A stretch of 64,000 nt of DNA, taken from contig NZ_LN898220.1 of NCBI RefSeq assembly GCF_001457815.1, positions 1-64,000 on the forward strand, read 5' to 3'. Origin of the DNA: Vitreoscilla massiliensis. Lineage in GTDB: Bacteria; Pseudomonadota; Gammaproteobacteria; Burkholderiales; Neisseriaceae. The notes under the pieces are model-generated. The model saw only the letters and a list, made by a program, of their open reading frames with translations. It had not been told where the DNA came from and ran no database searches. The translations under genes and the position numbers were made by a program. How positions within the stretch are numbered: the stretch's first letter is position 1; each line of letters begins with the position of its first letter. This document shows positions 56,581 to 64,000 of this stretch, in pieces.

Positions 56581-57773
56581 TAAGCGCCGTGCTCCGCCTT
56601 AAATTGCAACACTGCCGCTTCCAATTTAGGCAAAGCGGCCTGTAAATCCTCATCGCTCAATAATAAGCTCGGCGCAAAACGCACCACATTGGTGCCGGCA
56701 TTCAAAATCATCAAGCCGTGTTGCAAGGCCACTTTAACAAATTCACCGGCTTTGTCATGGTAGGCATCGGCCAAGACCGCACCGATGAGCAAGCCCAAAC
56801 CGCGCACTTCAGCAAACACGCCGTGTTGTGCACCGATTTGGCGCAATGCGGCCTGTAAACGCTCACCTTGAGCCTGCACATGGGCCAAAGTATCGGGATG
56901 GTTGATGATGTCAAACGCGGCATTGCCCACAGCAGCGGCCAAAGGATTGCCACCGAAGGTGCTGCCATGCGTACCCGGAGCGAAGCTTGGCGCTACTTTA
57001 TCAGTGGTCAACATCGCACCGATGGGGAAACCGCCGCCCAAGGCTTTGGCTGAAGACACGATGTCTGGCACCACATCAAAATGCTCGTGCGCAAACAATT
57101 TGCCCGTACGGCCCATGCCGGTTTGCACTTCATCCAAGACCAGCAAAACATGGTGCTCGTCACACAAGCGACGTGCGGTCTGTAAGAATGCAGCGCTCGC
57201 TGGCAACACACCGCTCTCGCCTTGCACCGGCTCTATCACCACCGCACAGGTTTTGTCACTGATGGCCGCGGCCAAAGCGTCAACATCGTTAAACGGAATG
57301 TGTTTGATGCCCGCTGGCAATGGCGCGAAGCCTTTTTGGTATTTGGGCTGACCACCGACGCTGACGGTGAACAAAGTGCGACCATGAAAGCCATTCACAC
57401 AGGCAATGATTTCATTTTTTTCAGCACCAAAATGGTCATATGCATATTTCCGTGCTAATTTAAACGCTGCTTCATTCGCTTCGGCACCAGAATTGCAGAA
57501 GAACACTTTGTCGGCAAACGTGTGTGCCACCAAACGCTGCGCCAATTGTTGCGCCGGCGCGGTGGTATAGATATTGGAAATGTGCCACAACTTGGCCGCC
57601 TGCTCGCTCAATGCGGCCTGTAAAGCCGGATGGCAATGGCCCAAAGCGTTGACCGCAATGCCGCCCGCCAAATCCAAGTATTCGCGACCTTCGGTATCCC
57701 AAACATGGCTGCCTTGAGCGCGATCAGGGACAACGGGAGCAAAAGCAAAATTAGGGGTTAAGTAGTTTTCCAT
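56580..57773 (-). CDS. argD: Acetylornithine aminotransferase
   Basis: PLP enzyme of arginine synthesis (also used for succinyldiaminopimelate in lysine synthesis); about 397 aa. Motifs: FCNSGAEANEAAFKLARKYA, NGFHGRTLFTVSVGGQPKYQ, LLVLDEVQTGMGRTGKLFA and the PLP Lys in SSAKALGGGFPIGAML. The start at 57773 (MENYLTPNFAF) fits the family. First gene of a three-gene unit with the sirtuin and nuclease. Confidence 0.95.
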   Translation of the reverse strand: MENYLTPNFAFAPVVPDRAQGSHVWDTEGREYLDLAGGIAVNALGHCHPALQAALSEQAAKLWHISNIYTTAPAQQLAQRLVAHTFADKVFFCNSGAEANEAAFKLARKYAYDHFGAEKNEIIACVNGFHGRTLFTVSVGGQPKYQKGFAPLPAGIKHIPFNDVDALAAAISDKTCAVVIEPVQGESGVLPASAAFLQTARRLCDEHHVLLVLDEVQTGMGRTGKLFAHEHFDVVPDIVSSAKALGGGFPIGAMLTTDKVAPSFAPGTHGSTFGGNPLAAAVGNAAFDIINHPDTLAHVQAQGERLQAALRQIGAQHGVFAEVRGLGLLIGAVLADAYHDKAGEFVKVALQHGLMILNAGTNVVRFAPSLLLSDEDLQAALPKLEAAVLQFKAEHGA

Positions 57774-58037
57774 TTGGTAATCGTCTGTGCTGAGCAAAAG
57801 CCGTATTGTAGGCGCTTGTATCTGGTTTGACCATGCAACTTTTTGAAAAGTGTAACACAATTAATTGCGGTTTCAAGCAAAATATGATTTTCAAGCCAAG
57901 CAACTGTTAGTGTAAATATTGTTTGATTTACAAAAATAAACACTTAGTCAGATTTTGCCTCGGTACAATACCGCCGAGAATGAATCACTACCTTCTGTCC
58001 TTATTAAATTGAGTCAAGATACGAAAAAGGAACGCTT

Positions 58038-58979
58038 ATGTTAAACGTGCTGTGTCGCAAACCCATTTGGTACGCTGGTATTTGCCTGAGTATCGGTTTG
58101 GGTTTTGCCTTGCCTGCACACGCCGATGACATCGACGTGATAGGCGAATTTATCCAAGAACAAAACTTGGCCAAGCCTGAGGCCACGCCTCAAGCACAAT
58201 TACAAGAGTTCACCAGTGACGTCCAACAATTGGGCCCAGCGCTGAATTCACAATCGGCATTGATCATGGATGCCAATTCTGGCAAACCGATTTACCAAAA
58301 AAATGTCAACAGCGTGCGCTCCATCGCCTCCATCAGCAAATTGATGAGCGCCATGGTGTTGCTCGATGCGGGTTTGGACAAAAACGAACGCATCACCATT
58401 ACCGATGCGGAAATCGACCGCTTAAAAGGCACTGGCAGTCGCTTGTCGATAGGCACGACCATGAGCCGCGAAGAGTTGCTACACATCGGCTTAATGAGCA
58501 GTGAAAACCGCGCCATTCATGCCTTGGCACGCACTTACCCAGGCGGCATGCCTGCGTTTGTATCGGCGATGAACCGCAAAGCACAGCAATTGGGCATGAA
58601 CAACAGCCGTTTTGTTGAACCAACTGGCTTGAGCCCACAAAACGTGTCTACCGCCAATGACTTGGCCAAAATGGTACAAGCAGCAGCGCAATACCCACAA
58701 ATTCGCTATTTCTCTACCCACAACAGCGCCACTGTTTACACCAGCAATGGCAAAACCCAGCAATACAAAAACTCCAATGCCTTGGTGCGTGAAGGCTCTT
58801 GGCCCATCATCGTGCAAAAAACCGGCTACATCCGTGAAGCTGGCCGTTCTATGGTGGTAGAAACCCAAGTTCAAGGCCGCCCTGTCATCATGGTGTTGTT
58901 GAACTCACCCAGCTCAGCCACCCGTGTCAACGATGCGCGCAGCTTGGGCTATTGGTTGCAAGGACAACGTCCAGCGTAA
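58038..58979 (+). CDS. pbpG: D-alanyl-D-alanine endopeptidase (PBP7/8 type)
   Basis: Periplasmic low-molecular-weight penicillin-binding protein that cuts peptide cross-links; about 313 aa. Signal peptide ends ALPAHADD (about residue 30). Active-site motifs: SISKLM (SxxK), SSEN (SxN) and QKTGYI (KTG). The C-terminal membrane anchor domain of PBP5/6 is absent, which fits PBP7. An AAGGA box lies 6 bases before the ATG. Confidence 0.93.
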   Translation: MLNVLCRKPIWYAGICLSIGLGFALPAHADDIDVIGEFIQEQNLAKPEATPQAQLQEFTSDVQQLGPALNSQSALIMDANSGKPIYQKNVNSVRSIASISKLMSAMVLLDAGLDKNERITITDAEIDRLKGTGSRLSIGTTMSREELLHIGLMSSENRAIHALARTYPGGMPAFVSAMNRKAQQLGMNNSRFVEPTGLSPQNVSTANDLAKMVQAAAQYPQIRYFSTHNSATVYTSNGKTQQYKNSNALVREGSWPIIVQKTGYIREAGRSMVVETQVQGRPVIMVLLNSPSSATRVNDARSLGYWLQGQRPA

Positions 58980-58998
58980 TCAGCATCGCCAACACAGC

Positions 58999-59026
58999 AA
59001 AAGCCATCTCATAGAGATGGCTTTTT
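58999..59026 (+). terminator. Rho-independent terminator of pbpG
   Basis: AAAAGCCATCTC / GAGATGGCTTTTT stem with T tract, 20 bases after the stop. Confidence 0.92.
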
Positions 59027-59154
59027 GTGTTACAGGCCGCCTAATCAGCAGCTCAAGTCTGTTTACAGACCGCTTGCTGTGCATATTCAACATAAAAACA
59101 GCCTGTAACAATGCCTGTTGCCATCCAACCAATGGGCATTACAGGCCGCTTATT

Positions 59155-59694
59155 TCAATGATGGTGCACTGCAGCCGCATCATCGTTTTTGACAGGAATG
59201 AATGGCGCGCCCAATTCAGCAGCAGCGTGGCCGTTGATTTTCTGGCCAGACACGTCTGTCCACAACAAGCGTCCGTTTTCACACTGTTGTTCCAATTTGA
59301 AATACAGCTTGTCCGTGCCGGCAGGAATGGCGGCGGCATAGGCTTTGAACACAAATTCATCGTATTCATCGTCGCCCAAGCGCCCTTGCCATGTCAGCTC
59401 GTTCACGCCTTGTTTGAGCGGTGTGCCGTAATAATCGTAGGTTTGTGCGTACGCACCTTCGCTTTTGTTGATGCGCCAACCGGCTTTAGGCTGTGGCTTC
59501 ACCGCAATAATGCCTTCAGGGATGTGGATTTTGATGGCGGTGGTGGCGCTGCTCTCACAACCATGTGGTACGGCAATCACCGCTTTAAACGATTGACCAC
59601 GGCTGACGCTGTCAGGCGACAACATACCAACATGCGCCTGTGCTTGTGCCGCGCACAACAAGACCGCCGCACCGATTGCTAAAATGATTTTCAT
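59155..59694 (-). CDS. YcnI-like protein (DUF1775), probable copper binding
   Basis: About 179 aa. Signal peptide ends AQAHVG; cleavage would leave a His at or next to the N-terminus, as in YcnI where the N-terminal His and a Trp bind Cu(II). The domain has VSRGQSFKAVIAVPHGCESSATT, PKAGWRINK (candidate Trp) and NELTWQGRLGDDEYDEFVF. It ends in His-His-His, which is unusual. No copper chaperone or CopC/D gene lies next to it. A perfect palindrome lies about 55 bases upstream. Confidence 0.85.
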   Translation of the reverse strand: MKIILAIGAAVLLCAAQAQAHVGMLSPDSVSRGQSFKAVIAVPHGCESSATTAIKIHIPEGIIAVKPQPKAGWRINKSEGAYAQTYDYYGTPLKQGVNELTWQGRLGDDEYDEFVFKAYAAAIPAGTDKLYFKLEQQCENGRLLWTDVSGQKINGHAAAELGAPFIPVKNDDAAAVHHH

Positions 59695-59748
59695 GATGAT
59701 GTTTCTTTTTTTTGACGGCGCATTATGCCCAGTTTTGCGGGGCAAGAC

Positions 59749-59769
59749 ACTGCGACAAATTGTCGCAGT
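59749..59769 (-). promoter_or_regulatory. Perfect palindrome upstream of the YcnI-like gene
   Basis: ACTGCGACAA (59749-59758), one A, then the exact reverse complement TTGTCGCAGT (60-69). It lies between the AEC transporter stop (59774) and the YcnI-like start (59694) and lacks a T tract, so an operator is likelier than a terminator. Confidence 0.6.
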
Positions 59770-59773
59770 CAGC

Positions 59774-60679
59774 TCACGTCGTCAAGAAAATCAGCAAGGG
59801 CAAAGTCAACAGGCTTAACAAGGTTTGCAAGCTGATGATGCTGGCCATCAGCGGCGCATCGCCTTTTAATACCTTGGTCAAAATATAAGACGCAGATGCC
59901 GTCGGCAGACCAAAGAAAATGACCAACACTTGGGTAGCCACCACACTTAAGCCAAACCATTGACACATGCCCCACGCGAGCAGCGGAATGCACAACAAAC
60001 GCCAAGCGCTGTTCAATAGCACCAAACGCCATTGCGCGCGCACTTGGGTAAATTGCAAGGCCGCACCCACACACAGCAAACCCATGGTCAAGCTGCAAGT
60101 GGCCAACAGTTTTAACAATTGCTCCAAGCCTTGCCACAAGGGAATGTGCAACACATTGACCAAGATGCCGGCGATACAAGAGCTGACCAAGGGATTTTTC
60201 AACACCGATGTCAACACATTGCCCAAACGCAATTGCTCTTGCGGCAGCAAGGCCACGATGGACAACACATTGACCAAGGGTATGCACACCGCCAAAATCA
60301 CCGCCAGCATTTGTGCACCGCTGGCCGCCGCCAAGGCCGACACCACCGCCAAGCCGATGTAAGTATTGAAGCGCACCGCGCTTTGCACATACACGCCAAA
60401 CCGCGCCGGTGGCAGCTTCCGATGCCAGCGCAAACCGTACATCACCACCATCACCAGCGCAATCACGCTCAGCATGGTCCAAATCACATTGGACAAATGC
60501 AGCCAATCGGCTCGCGCCAAAGCCAGAGAAGAAAACAATAAGGCGGGAAAAAAGACGTAATAATTGAGTTTTTCGGCGCCGCTCCAAAAATCGTTCGCCA
60601 ATACCCGTCGCTGCTGCAACAGATAACCGCTCACAATCAAGGCAATAGAAGGAAATAACGCCAATAAGATATGCTGCAT
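59774..60679 (-). CDS. AEC-family (auxin efflux carrier-like) transporter
   Basis: Inner-membrane protein of about 301 aa with ten hydrophobic segments in two halves of five. N-terminal MQHILLALFPSIALIVSGYLLQ, the conserved SAVRFNTYIGLAVVSALA and the C-terminal FFGLPTASASYILTKVL with LMASIISLQTLLSLLTLPL identify the AEC/membrane transport protein family. Substrates of bacterial members include malate and other carboxylates; unknown here. Confidence 0.86.
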   Translation of the reverse strand: MQHILLALFPSIALIVSGYLLQQRRVLANDFWSGAEKLNYYVFFPALLFSSLALARADWLHLSNVIWTMLSVIALVMVVMYGLRWHRKLPPARFGVYVQSAVRFNTYIGLAVVSALAAASGAQMLAVILAVCIPLVNVLSIVALLPQEQLRLGNVLTSVLKNPLVSSCIAGILVNVLHIPLWQGLEQLLKLLATCSLTMGLLCVGAALQFTQVRAQWRLVLLNSAWRLLCIPLLAWGMCQWFGLSVVATQVLVIFFGLPTASASYILTKVLKGDAPLMASIISLQTLLSLLTLPLLIFLTT

Positions 60680-60912
60680 CAAAGGTTCACCAATAAGCAC
60701 GGCCCAGACAGCGCAACATGCCCTACCCACGACCAGAAGCCGCCTAGCTTAGCACAGACCAGAGAAGCCAACACAGACAAACATGCCAAGAGCAAGCACA
60801 AATACATTTACAGGCCGCTTATGCATTAATAGCAATGCGCACAAACGCAAATCAATAGAGAATGACAACTGAAACAATAAATATTAAGAGAGGGAAAACT
60901 GAGAACAGCAAA

Positions 60913-60988
60913 TGGTGGCCAGAGGCGGGATCGAACCGCCGACACACGGATTTTCAATCCGTTGCTCTACCGACTGAGCTATCTGGCC
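60913..60988 (-). tRNA. tRNA-Phe (anticodon GAA)
   Basis: 76 bases, acceptor GGCCAGA / TCTGGCC, discriminator A and encoded CCA. The anticodon loop TTGAAAA gives GAA. Sequence identical to the second copy 150 bases away. Confidence 0.96.
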
Positions 60989-61031
60989 ATGATGTGTCTA
61001 TAACACGTTTGAACTCTGTAAATACAGAGGT

Positions 61032-61055
61032 AAAAAAATACCGCCTTGTAGCGGT
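61032..61055 (-). terminator. Terminator between the two tRNA-Phe genes
   Basis: ACCGC / GCGGT stem (61040-61055) with a 6-base loop followed on the minus strand by TTTTTTT. The two tRNAs are therefore probably separate transcripts or partly coupled. Confidence 0.75.
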
Positions 61056-61062
61056 GCTTAAG

Positions 61063-61138
61063 TGGTGGCCAGAGGCGGGATCGAACCGCCGACACACGGA
61101 TTTTCAATCCGTTGCTCTACCGACTGAGCTATCTGGCC
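61063..61138 (-). tRNA. tRNA-Phe (anticodon GAA)
   Basis: Same 76-base sequence as 60913-60988, with encoded CCA and the GAA anticodon. The tandem arrangement suggests local duplication. Confidence 0.96.
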
Positions 61139-61282
61139 GCGCTTAAGAGATGCGTATTAAAACATTAATATGAAAGTGACGCAAGCACTTTCCGCCATTT
61201 CCACCACGCTATCTGAAAACACCTTGTTTTTACATGCGATTTAATCGGCTTGCTTGCATGCACTTATGGCCTTACAGGCCGC

Positions 61283-61612
61283 TTAGATGGATTTATCAGC
61301 CTTCGACAATTGCGCCGCCACTTCGGCAATGATTAATTGACTGCTGATAACAGGACTGGCCTCGGTTTCGGCGGTTTGTGGCCGTTGGTGCGCGGCTTTG
61401 AAAGCATCAGATTCACGCCACACCTGAAAATCGGCCAAGCTGTCCCAATACATGTTCACACTCATTTCATCACAATCTTCTAACTCGGCCACCAATACCT
61501 CAACCTTGTGAAAACCTGCAAAAGCCAACAGTGCTTGCGAACGGGTAAAGCGCGGCGCCATCTCCTTGCCCTTGCCTTTGTGTACGCGAATTCGATTGGT
61601 GACCACCATCAT
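61283..61612 (-). CDS. Heme-degrading monooxygenase-like protein (HmoA/IsdG, ABM domain)
   Basis: About 110 aa with an antibiotic-biosynthesis-monooxygenase fold: VTNRIRVHKGKGKEMAPRF at the start, LLAFAGFHKVEVLVAE, MSVNMYWDSLADFQVWRESDAFKAAH. The Asn near the start (TNRI) and the His in KAAHQR match positions that bind heme in IsdG-like enzymes. The start at 61612 has an AAGGAG box. A Fur box lies about 127 bases upstream, shared with the divergent TonB-dependent receptor, so heme breakdown after import is the likely role. Confidence 0.82.
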   Translation of the reverse strand: MMVVTNRIRVHKGKGKEMAPRFTRSQALLAFAGFHKVEVLVAELEDCDEMSVNMYWDSLADFQVWRESDAFKAAHQRPQTAETEASPVISSQLIIAEVAAQLSKADKSI

Positions 61613-61738
61613 ATTGAATACTCCTTTATTTTGCCCAAAGCCTTGCTCAGCTTGAGCCGAGCGCATGGATACAGTATGCCACGCGTTTAAAACCACAGAC
61701 ACTTGCTTGACAAATCTTGACCCTTCTTGAATAATATT

Positions 61739-61757
61739 AATGATAATCGTTATCAAA
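61739..61757. promoter_or_regulatory. Fur box in the divergent iron/heme promoter region
   Basis: TGATAATCGTTATCA (61741-61755) has arms TGATAA and TTATCA, within AATGATAATCGTTATCAAA, close to the Fur consensus GATAATGATAATCATTATC. A weaker half-site (AATCATTAAC) follows. Iron-bound Fur would repress both the monooxygenase and the receptor. Confidence 0.85.
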
Positions 61758-61857
61758 ATCATTAACTATCAAAATAACGACATCCAACAATAATAAACAA
61801 CCCAGCGGGACACCACCTTGTTCGTGGTTTTATGCACTGATTCAGGAAAGTTGAACT

Positions 61858-64000
61858 ATGATACGCTCGCTCCGCCCCATCGTAAGCTGTGTTTACAGCG
61901 CTTTGGCCATTTTGTCTTCCGCTGCAGCGATCGCCGCCGACAGCGACGAAGTCGACACGCCCTTGCCGCCGATTTATGTCGAAGCGCAGCAAGGCGACAG
62001 CAGCAATGCCTCCACCCAAGTACTCAAACGCCAAGACTTGGACAAGGCCGGCGCCGAAGACCTCAAAACCTTGCTGCGCTATGAACCGGGGGTAGAAGTT
62101 GAGTCGCAATCCGGCCTTACCAATGGCAATTTCAACATCCGTGGCATTGCTGAAGACCGCGTGTGGGTAATGGTCGATGGTTTGAACCTGCCCGATGCGT
62201 TCAAAGACAGCTTTTGGTATGGCGGCGGTGGCGCACGCGGCAAAAATGGCATGACGTTTGGTCAAAATTTGGTCGAACCCGATACCATCAACACGGTCAG
62301 CGTGGTCAAAGGCCCGTTTGAAGCGCAATACTCCAATGAAGCCATAGGCGGCGCTGTCAACATGCGCACTTACGACCCCGAAGACCTGATTGCTGAAGGC
62401 AACAACTACGGTGCCTTATTCAAAAGCGGCTATAACAGCGGCAATCAAGGCTGGGCCGCCACCGTCGGTGGCGCAGCGCGCAATGACTTGGCGTCTGGTT
62501 TGATCATGTACACCCACCGCGATTATGCCGAGGTGCAAACCGCCGGCACGCAAGCGAACGAACAAGACAACCGCAGCAACAATGTCTTGTTCAAAGGCAA
62601 GCTGGACTTGGGCGAGCACCAACTCAGCGCCACCGGCGAATACTTCAAACGCGATGGCCATTCCAAAGACTTGCTCAGCCTCAACAGTTTTGACGACACC
62701 AATAGCGAACGCGTGCGTGGCAGCTTGGCATACCAATACTTGCCCGACAATACCACCGCCTTACAAGCGATTAAGGCCGGTTACGACTACCAAGATTTGC
62801 AATCGGACATGTTGCAAACCGAAGCCAGCCGCAGTGCTCTCAATCGCCATTTACAAGGCTATAACCAAACCCAACACCGCGCTTACGCACAAGGTTTGTG
62901 GCAGTTTGATGCAGGTATCGAACACAATGTATTGGCCGGCATAGACTACCGCCGTGTCGAAACGTCTACCGACAGACACAGCGTCAATTACGACCTCAGC
63001 AGCGGTGCGCAAATTGGCGCGGCCGACGATTTGCTGTATTACCCCGCCAATACCAAAAACGTGTGGAGCGCCTTTATTCAAGACCGCATGGTGTTTGATA
63101 ACGGCGTGTCTTTAACCCCAGCCCTGCGCTACAGCCACGAAAAAGCCACGCCCAACCGCGCCGATTTTGCGCGCTTGAAAAATCAAGCCAATGTGGATTT
63201 TGACGACATGATTGCGGGCGCAAGCTACAGCAAGCTGTTGCCAAGTTTAAAACTGAATGTGCCGCTGAATGACAGCCATCAGTTATTTGCCGCCTACGCC
63301 CGCGGCTTTAAAGCGCCGCAATACGATGCCCAAGGAGCAGCCTCACACAGCGTGCTCAATGGCATGATTCAGTATTACAACGTGCCCAATTTCGATTTAA
63401 AACCGGAAGAATCCGACAATTTTGAATTCGGCTGGCAACACGACAGCGCCAACACCCACGCCAAAATCACCGGTTTTTACAACCGCTACAAAAACTTCAT
63501 AGCAGAAAGCCAAACCGTGCGCACCCTCTATCCTACAGGCCGGCCTATGCCTATGGTGATGGAATTGAGCTCGGTCAACTTGGACAAAGTTGTGACGTAT
63601 GGCCTCGAAGCGCGCGGCCAATACGATTTTGCCCCATATTGGAATGTCAACGGCAGCCTGTTCTGGATGCGCGGCATCAACAAAGAAGACGACAGCCACA
63701 TGAACAGCGAATTGCCAATGAAGCTGCGCTTGGGCGTGGCTTACGCCAATGAAACTTGGGGAGCAAACGCCGATTGGACGCTGAGCCGAGCCAAAACCGA
63801 ATACGCCACTGCCGACAAAGCCACGCCGAAAACACCAGGCTATGGCTTGCTGGATGTGGGCGCATTTTGGAAACTCAACAAAAATGCCAAGCTCACCCTC
63901 AATGCCTACAATGTGTTGGACAAGAAATACTGGTTGCCCGCCGACATGTTGTGGCTGAACACCACTGGCCAACTCGACAAACAAGACAGTTACACCCAAA
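61858..64000 (+). CDS. TonB-dependent outer-membrane receptor, probably for heme (partial)
   Basis: Runs off the right edge; about 714 codons seen. Signal peptide of about 27 aa (ends AAIAAD). The plug domain follows: TQVLKRQDLDKAGAEDLKTL, GNFNIRGIAEDRVWVMVDGL, VVKGPFEAQYSNEAIGGAVN. Then beta-barrel strands, including FAAYARGFKAPQYD and NLKPEES-like DFDLKPEESDNFEFGW, typical of the hemoglobin/transferrin/lactoferrin receptor family. The C-terminal TonB-barrel end is not reached. The Fur box and the divergent heme-oxygenase-like gene favour heme or hemoprotein as ligand; a siderophore is possible. Confidence 0.88.
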   Translation, partial: MIRSLRPIVSCVYSALAILSSAAAIAADSDEVDTPLPPIYVEAQQGDSSNASTQVLKRQDLDKAGAEDLKTLLRYEPGVEVESQSGLTNGNFNIRGIAEDRVWVMVDGLNLPDAFKDSFWYGGGGARGKNGMTFGQNLVEPDTINTVSVVKGPFEAQYSNEAIGGAVNMRTYDPEDLIAEGNNYGALFKSGYNSGNQGWAATVGGAARNDLASGLIMYTHRDYAEVQTAGTQANEQDNRSNNVLFKGKLDLGEHQLSATGEYFKRDGHSKDLLSLNSFDDTNSERVRGSLAYQYLPDNTTALQAIKAGYDYQDLQSDMLQTEASRSALNRHLQGYNQTQHRAYAQGLWQFDAGIEHNVLAGIDYRRVETSTDRHSVNYDLSSGAQIGAADDLLYYPANTKNVWSAFIQDRMVFDNGVSLTPALRYSHEKATPNRADFARLKNQANVDFDDMIAGASYSKLLPSLKLNVPLNDSHQLFAAYARGFKAPQYDAQGAASHSVLNGMIQYYNVPNFDLKPEESDNFEFGWQHDSANTHAKITGFYNRYKNFIAESQTVRTLYPTGRPMPMVMELSSVNLDKVVTYGLEARGQYDFAPYWNVNGSLFWMRGINKEDDSHMNSELPMKLRLGVAYANETWGANADWTLSRAKTEYATADKATPKTPGYGLLDVGAFWKLNKNAKLTLNAYNVLDKKYWLPADMLWLNTTGQLDKQDSYTQ

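Noticed and set aside
59769..60587. Second minus-strand frame (272 codons) overlapping the AEC transporter gene
   Set aside because: The other minus-strand frame has ten membrane helices and family motifs; this one has none.

Overview
The window is a chromosomal segment of a betaproteobacterium of the family Neisseriaceae; I cannot fix the genus. The evidence is a ribosomal protein S1 and other housekeeping proteins that read as Neisseria-like, an rlmN-pilW-rodZ-ispG-hisS-yfgM-der cluster without bamB, and dozens of copies of a short word, AAGCGGCCTGTA, often in closely spaced inverted pairs after genes. This word has the form of a Neisseriaceae DNA uptake sequence (DUS) but matches none of the eight published dialects I remember; the closest is AAGCAGCCTGCA. 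I treat it as a candidate new dialect.

Layout. 1-0.9 kb is non-coding with three inverted DUS pairs. 0.9-4.1 kb (minus) holds dbpA, two tRNA-Ser genes and yaaA. 4.2-7.2 kb (plus) holds an EamA transporter and a GMC oxidoreductase. 7.2-8.1 kb is non-coding with three inverted DUS pairs and nine 13-bp tandem repeats. Then come a nitrilase-family amidase (minus) and glnE (plus).

11.7-18.9 kb is the most unusual part: an AT-rich, DUS-free island with two tandem type IV pilin genes, each behind a -24/-12 (sigma-54) promoter, a membrane sulfatase-fold protein, a TfpX/TfpZ-type pilin accessory protein, two related IS5-family elements (one decayed, one apparently intact with a frameshift transposase), an IS1595-family remnant, and a PglL/WaaL-type O-oligosaccharyltransferase pseudogene cut into pieces by these elements.

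18.8-32.8 kb (minus) is housekeeping: ubiB-ubiJ, an SDR protein, a LOG-family protein, pheA, a META lipoprotein, nagZ, a DegP-like lipoprotein protease, nth, a staphylococcal-type nuclease, a PduO-type adenosyltransferase, rpiA, ispF, ispD, dnaQ and a YdgA-like protein. 33.1-34.9 kb (plus) holds a nitronate monooxygenase-family gene and a small membrane protein. 35.1-47.5 kb (minus) holds hfq, der, yfgM, hisS, ispG, rodZ, pilW, rlmN, ndk, zapE, ihfB, rpsA and cmk. aroA and a GFA-family gene run the other way.

49.7-54.2 kb (minus) is a complete alkanesulfonate system, ssuEADCB, for uptake and desulfonation of sulfonates under sulfur limitation. After it come a DUF456 protein, a decayed tandem duplication, an Mrr-type membrane nuclease, a sirtuin, argD, a PBP7-type endopeptidase, a YcnI-like protein behind a perfect palindrome, an AEC transporter, two tRNA-Phe genes, and a divergent Fur-boxed iron/heme pair: a heme-oxygenase-like monooxygenase and a TonB-dependent receptor that runs off the right edge.

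Pilus biology links several parts: pilins and accessory genes in the island, pilW in the ispG-hisS cluster, and the DUS words that a type IV pilus uptake machine would read.
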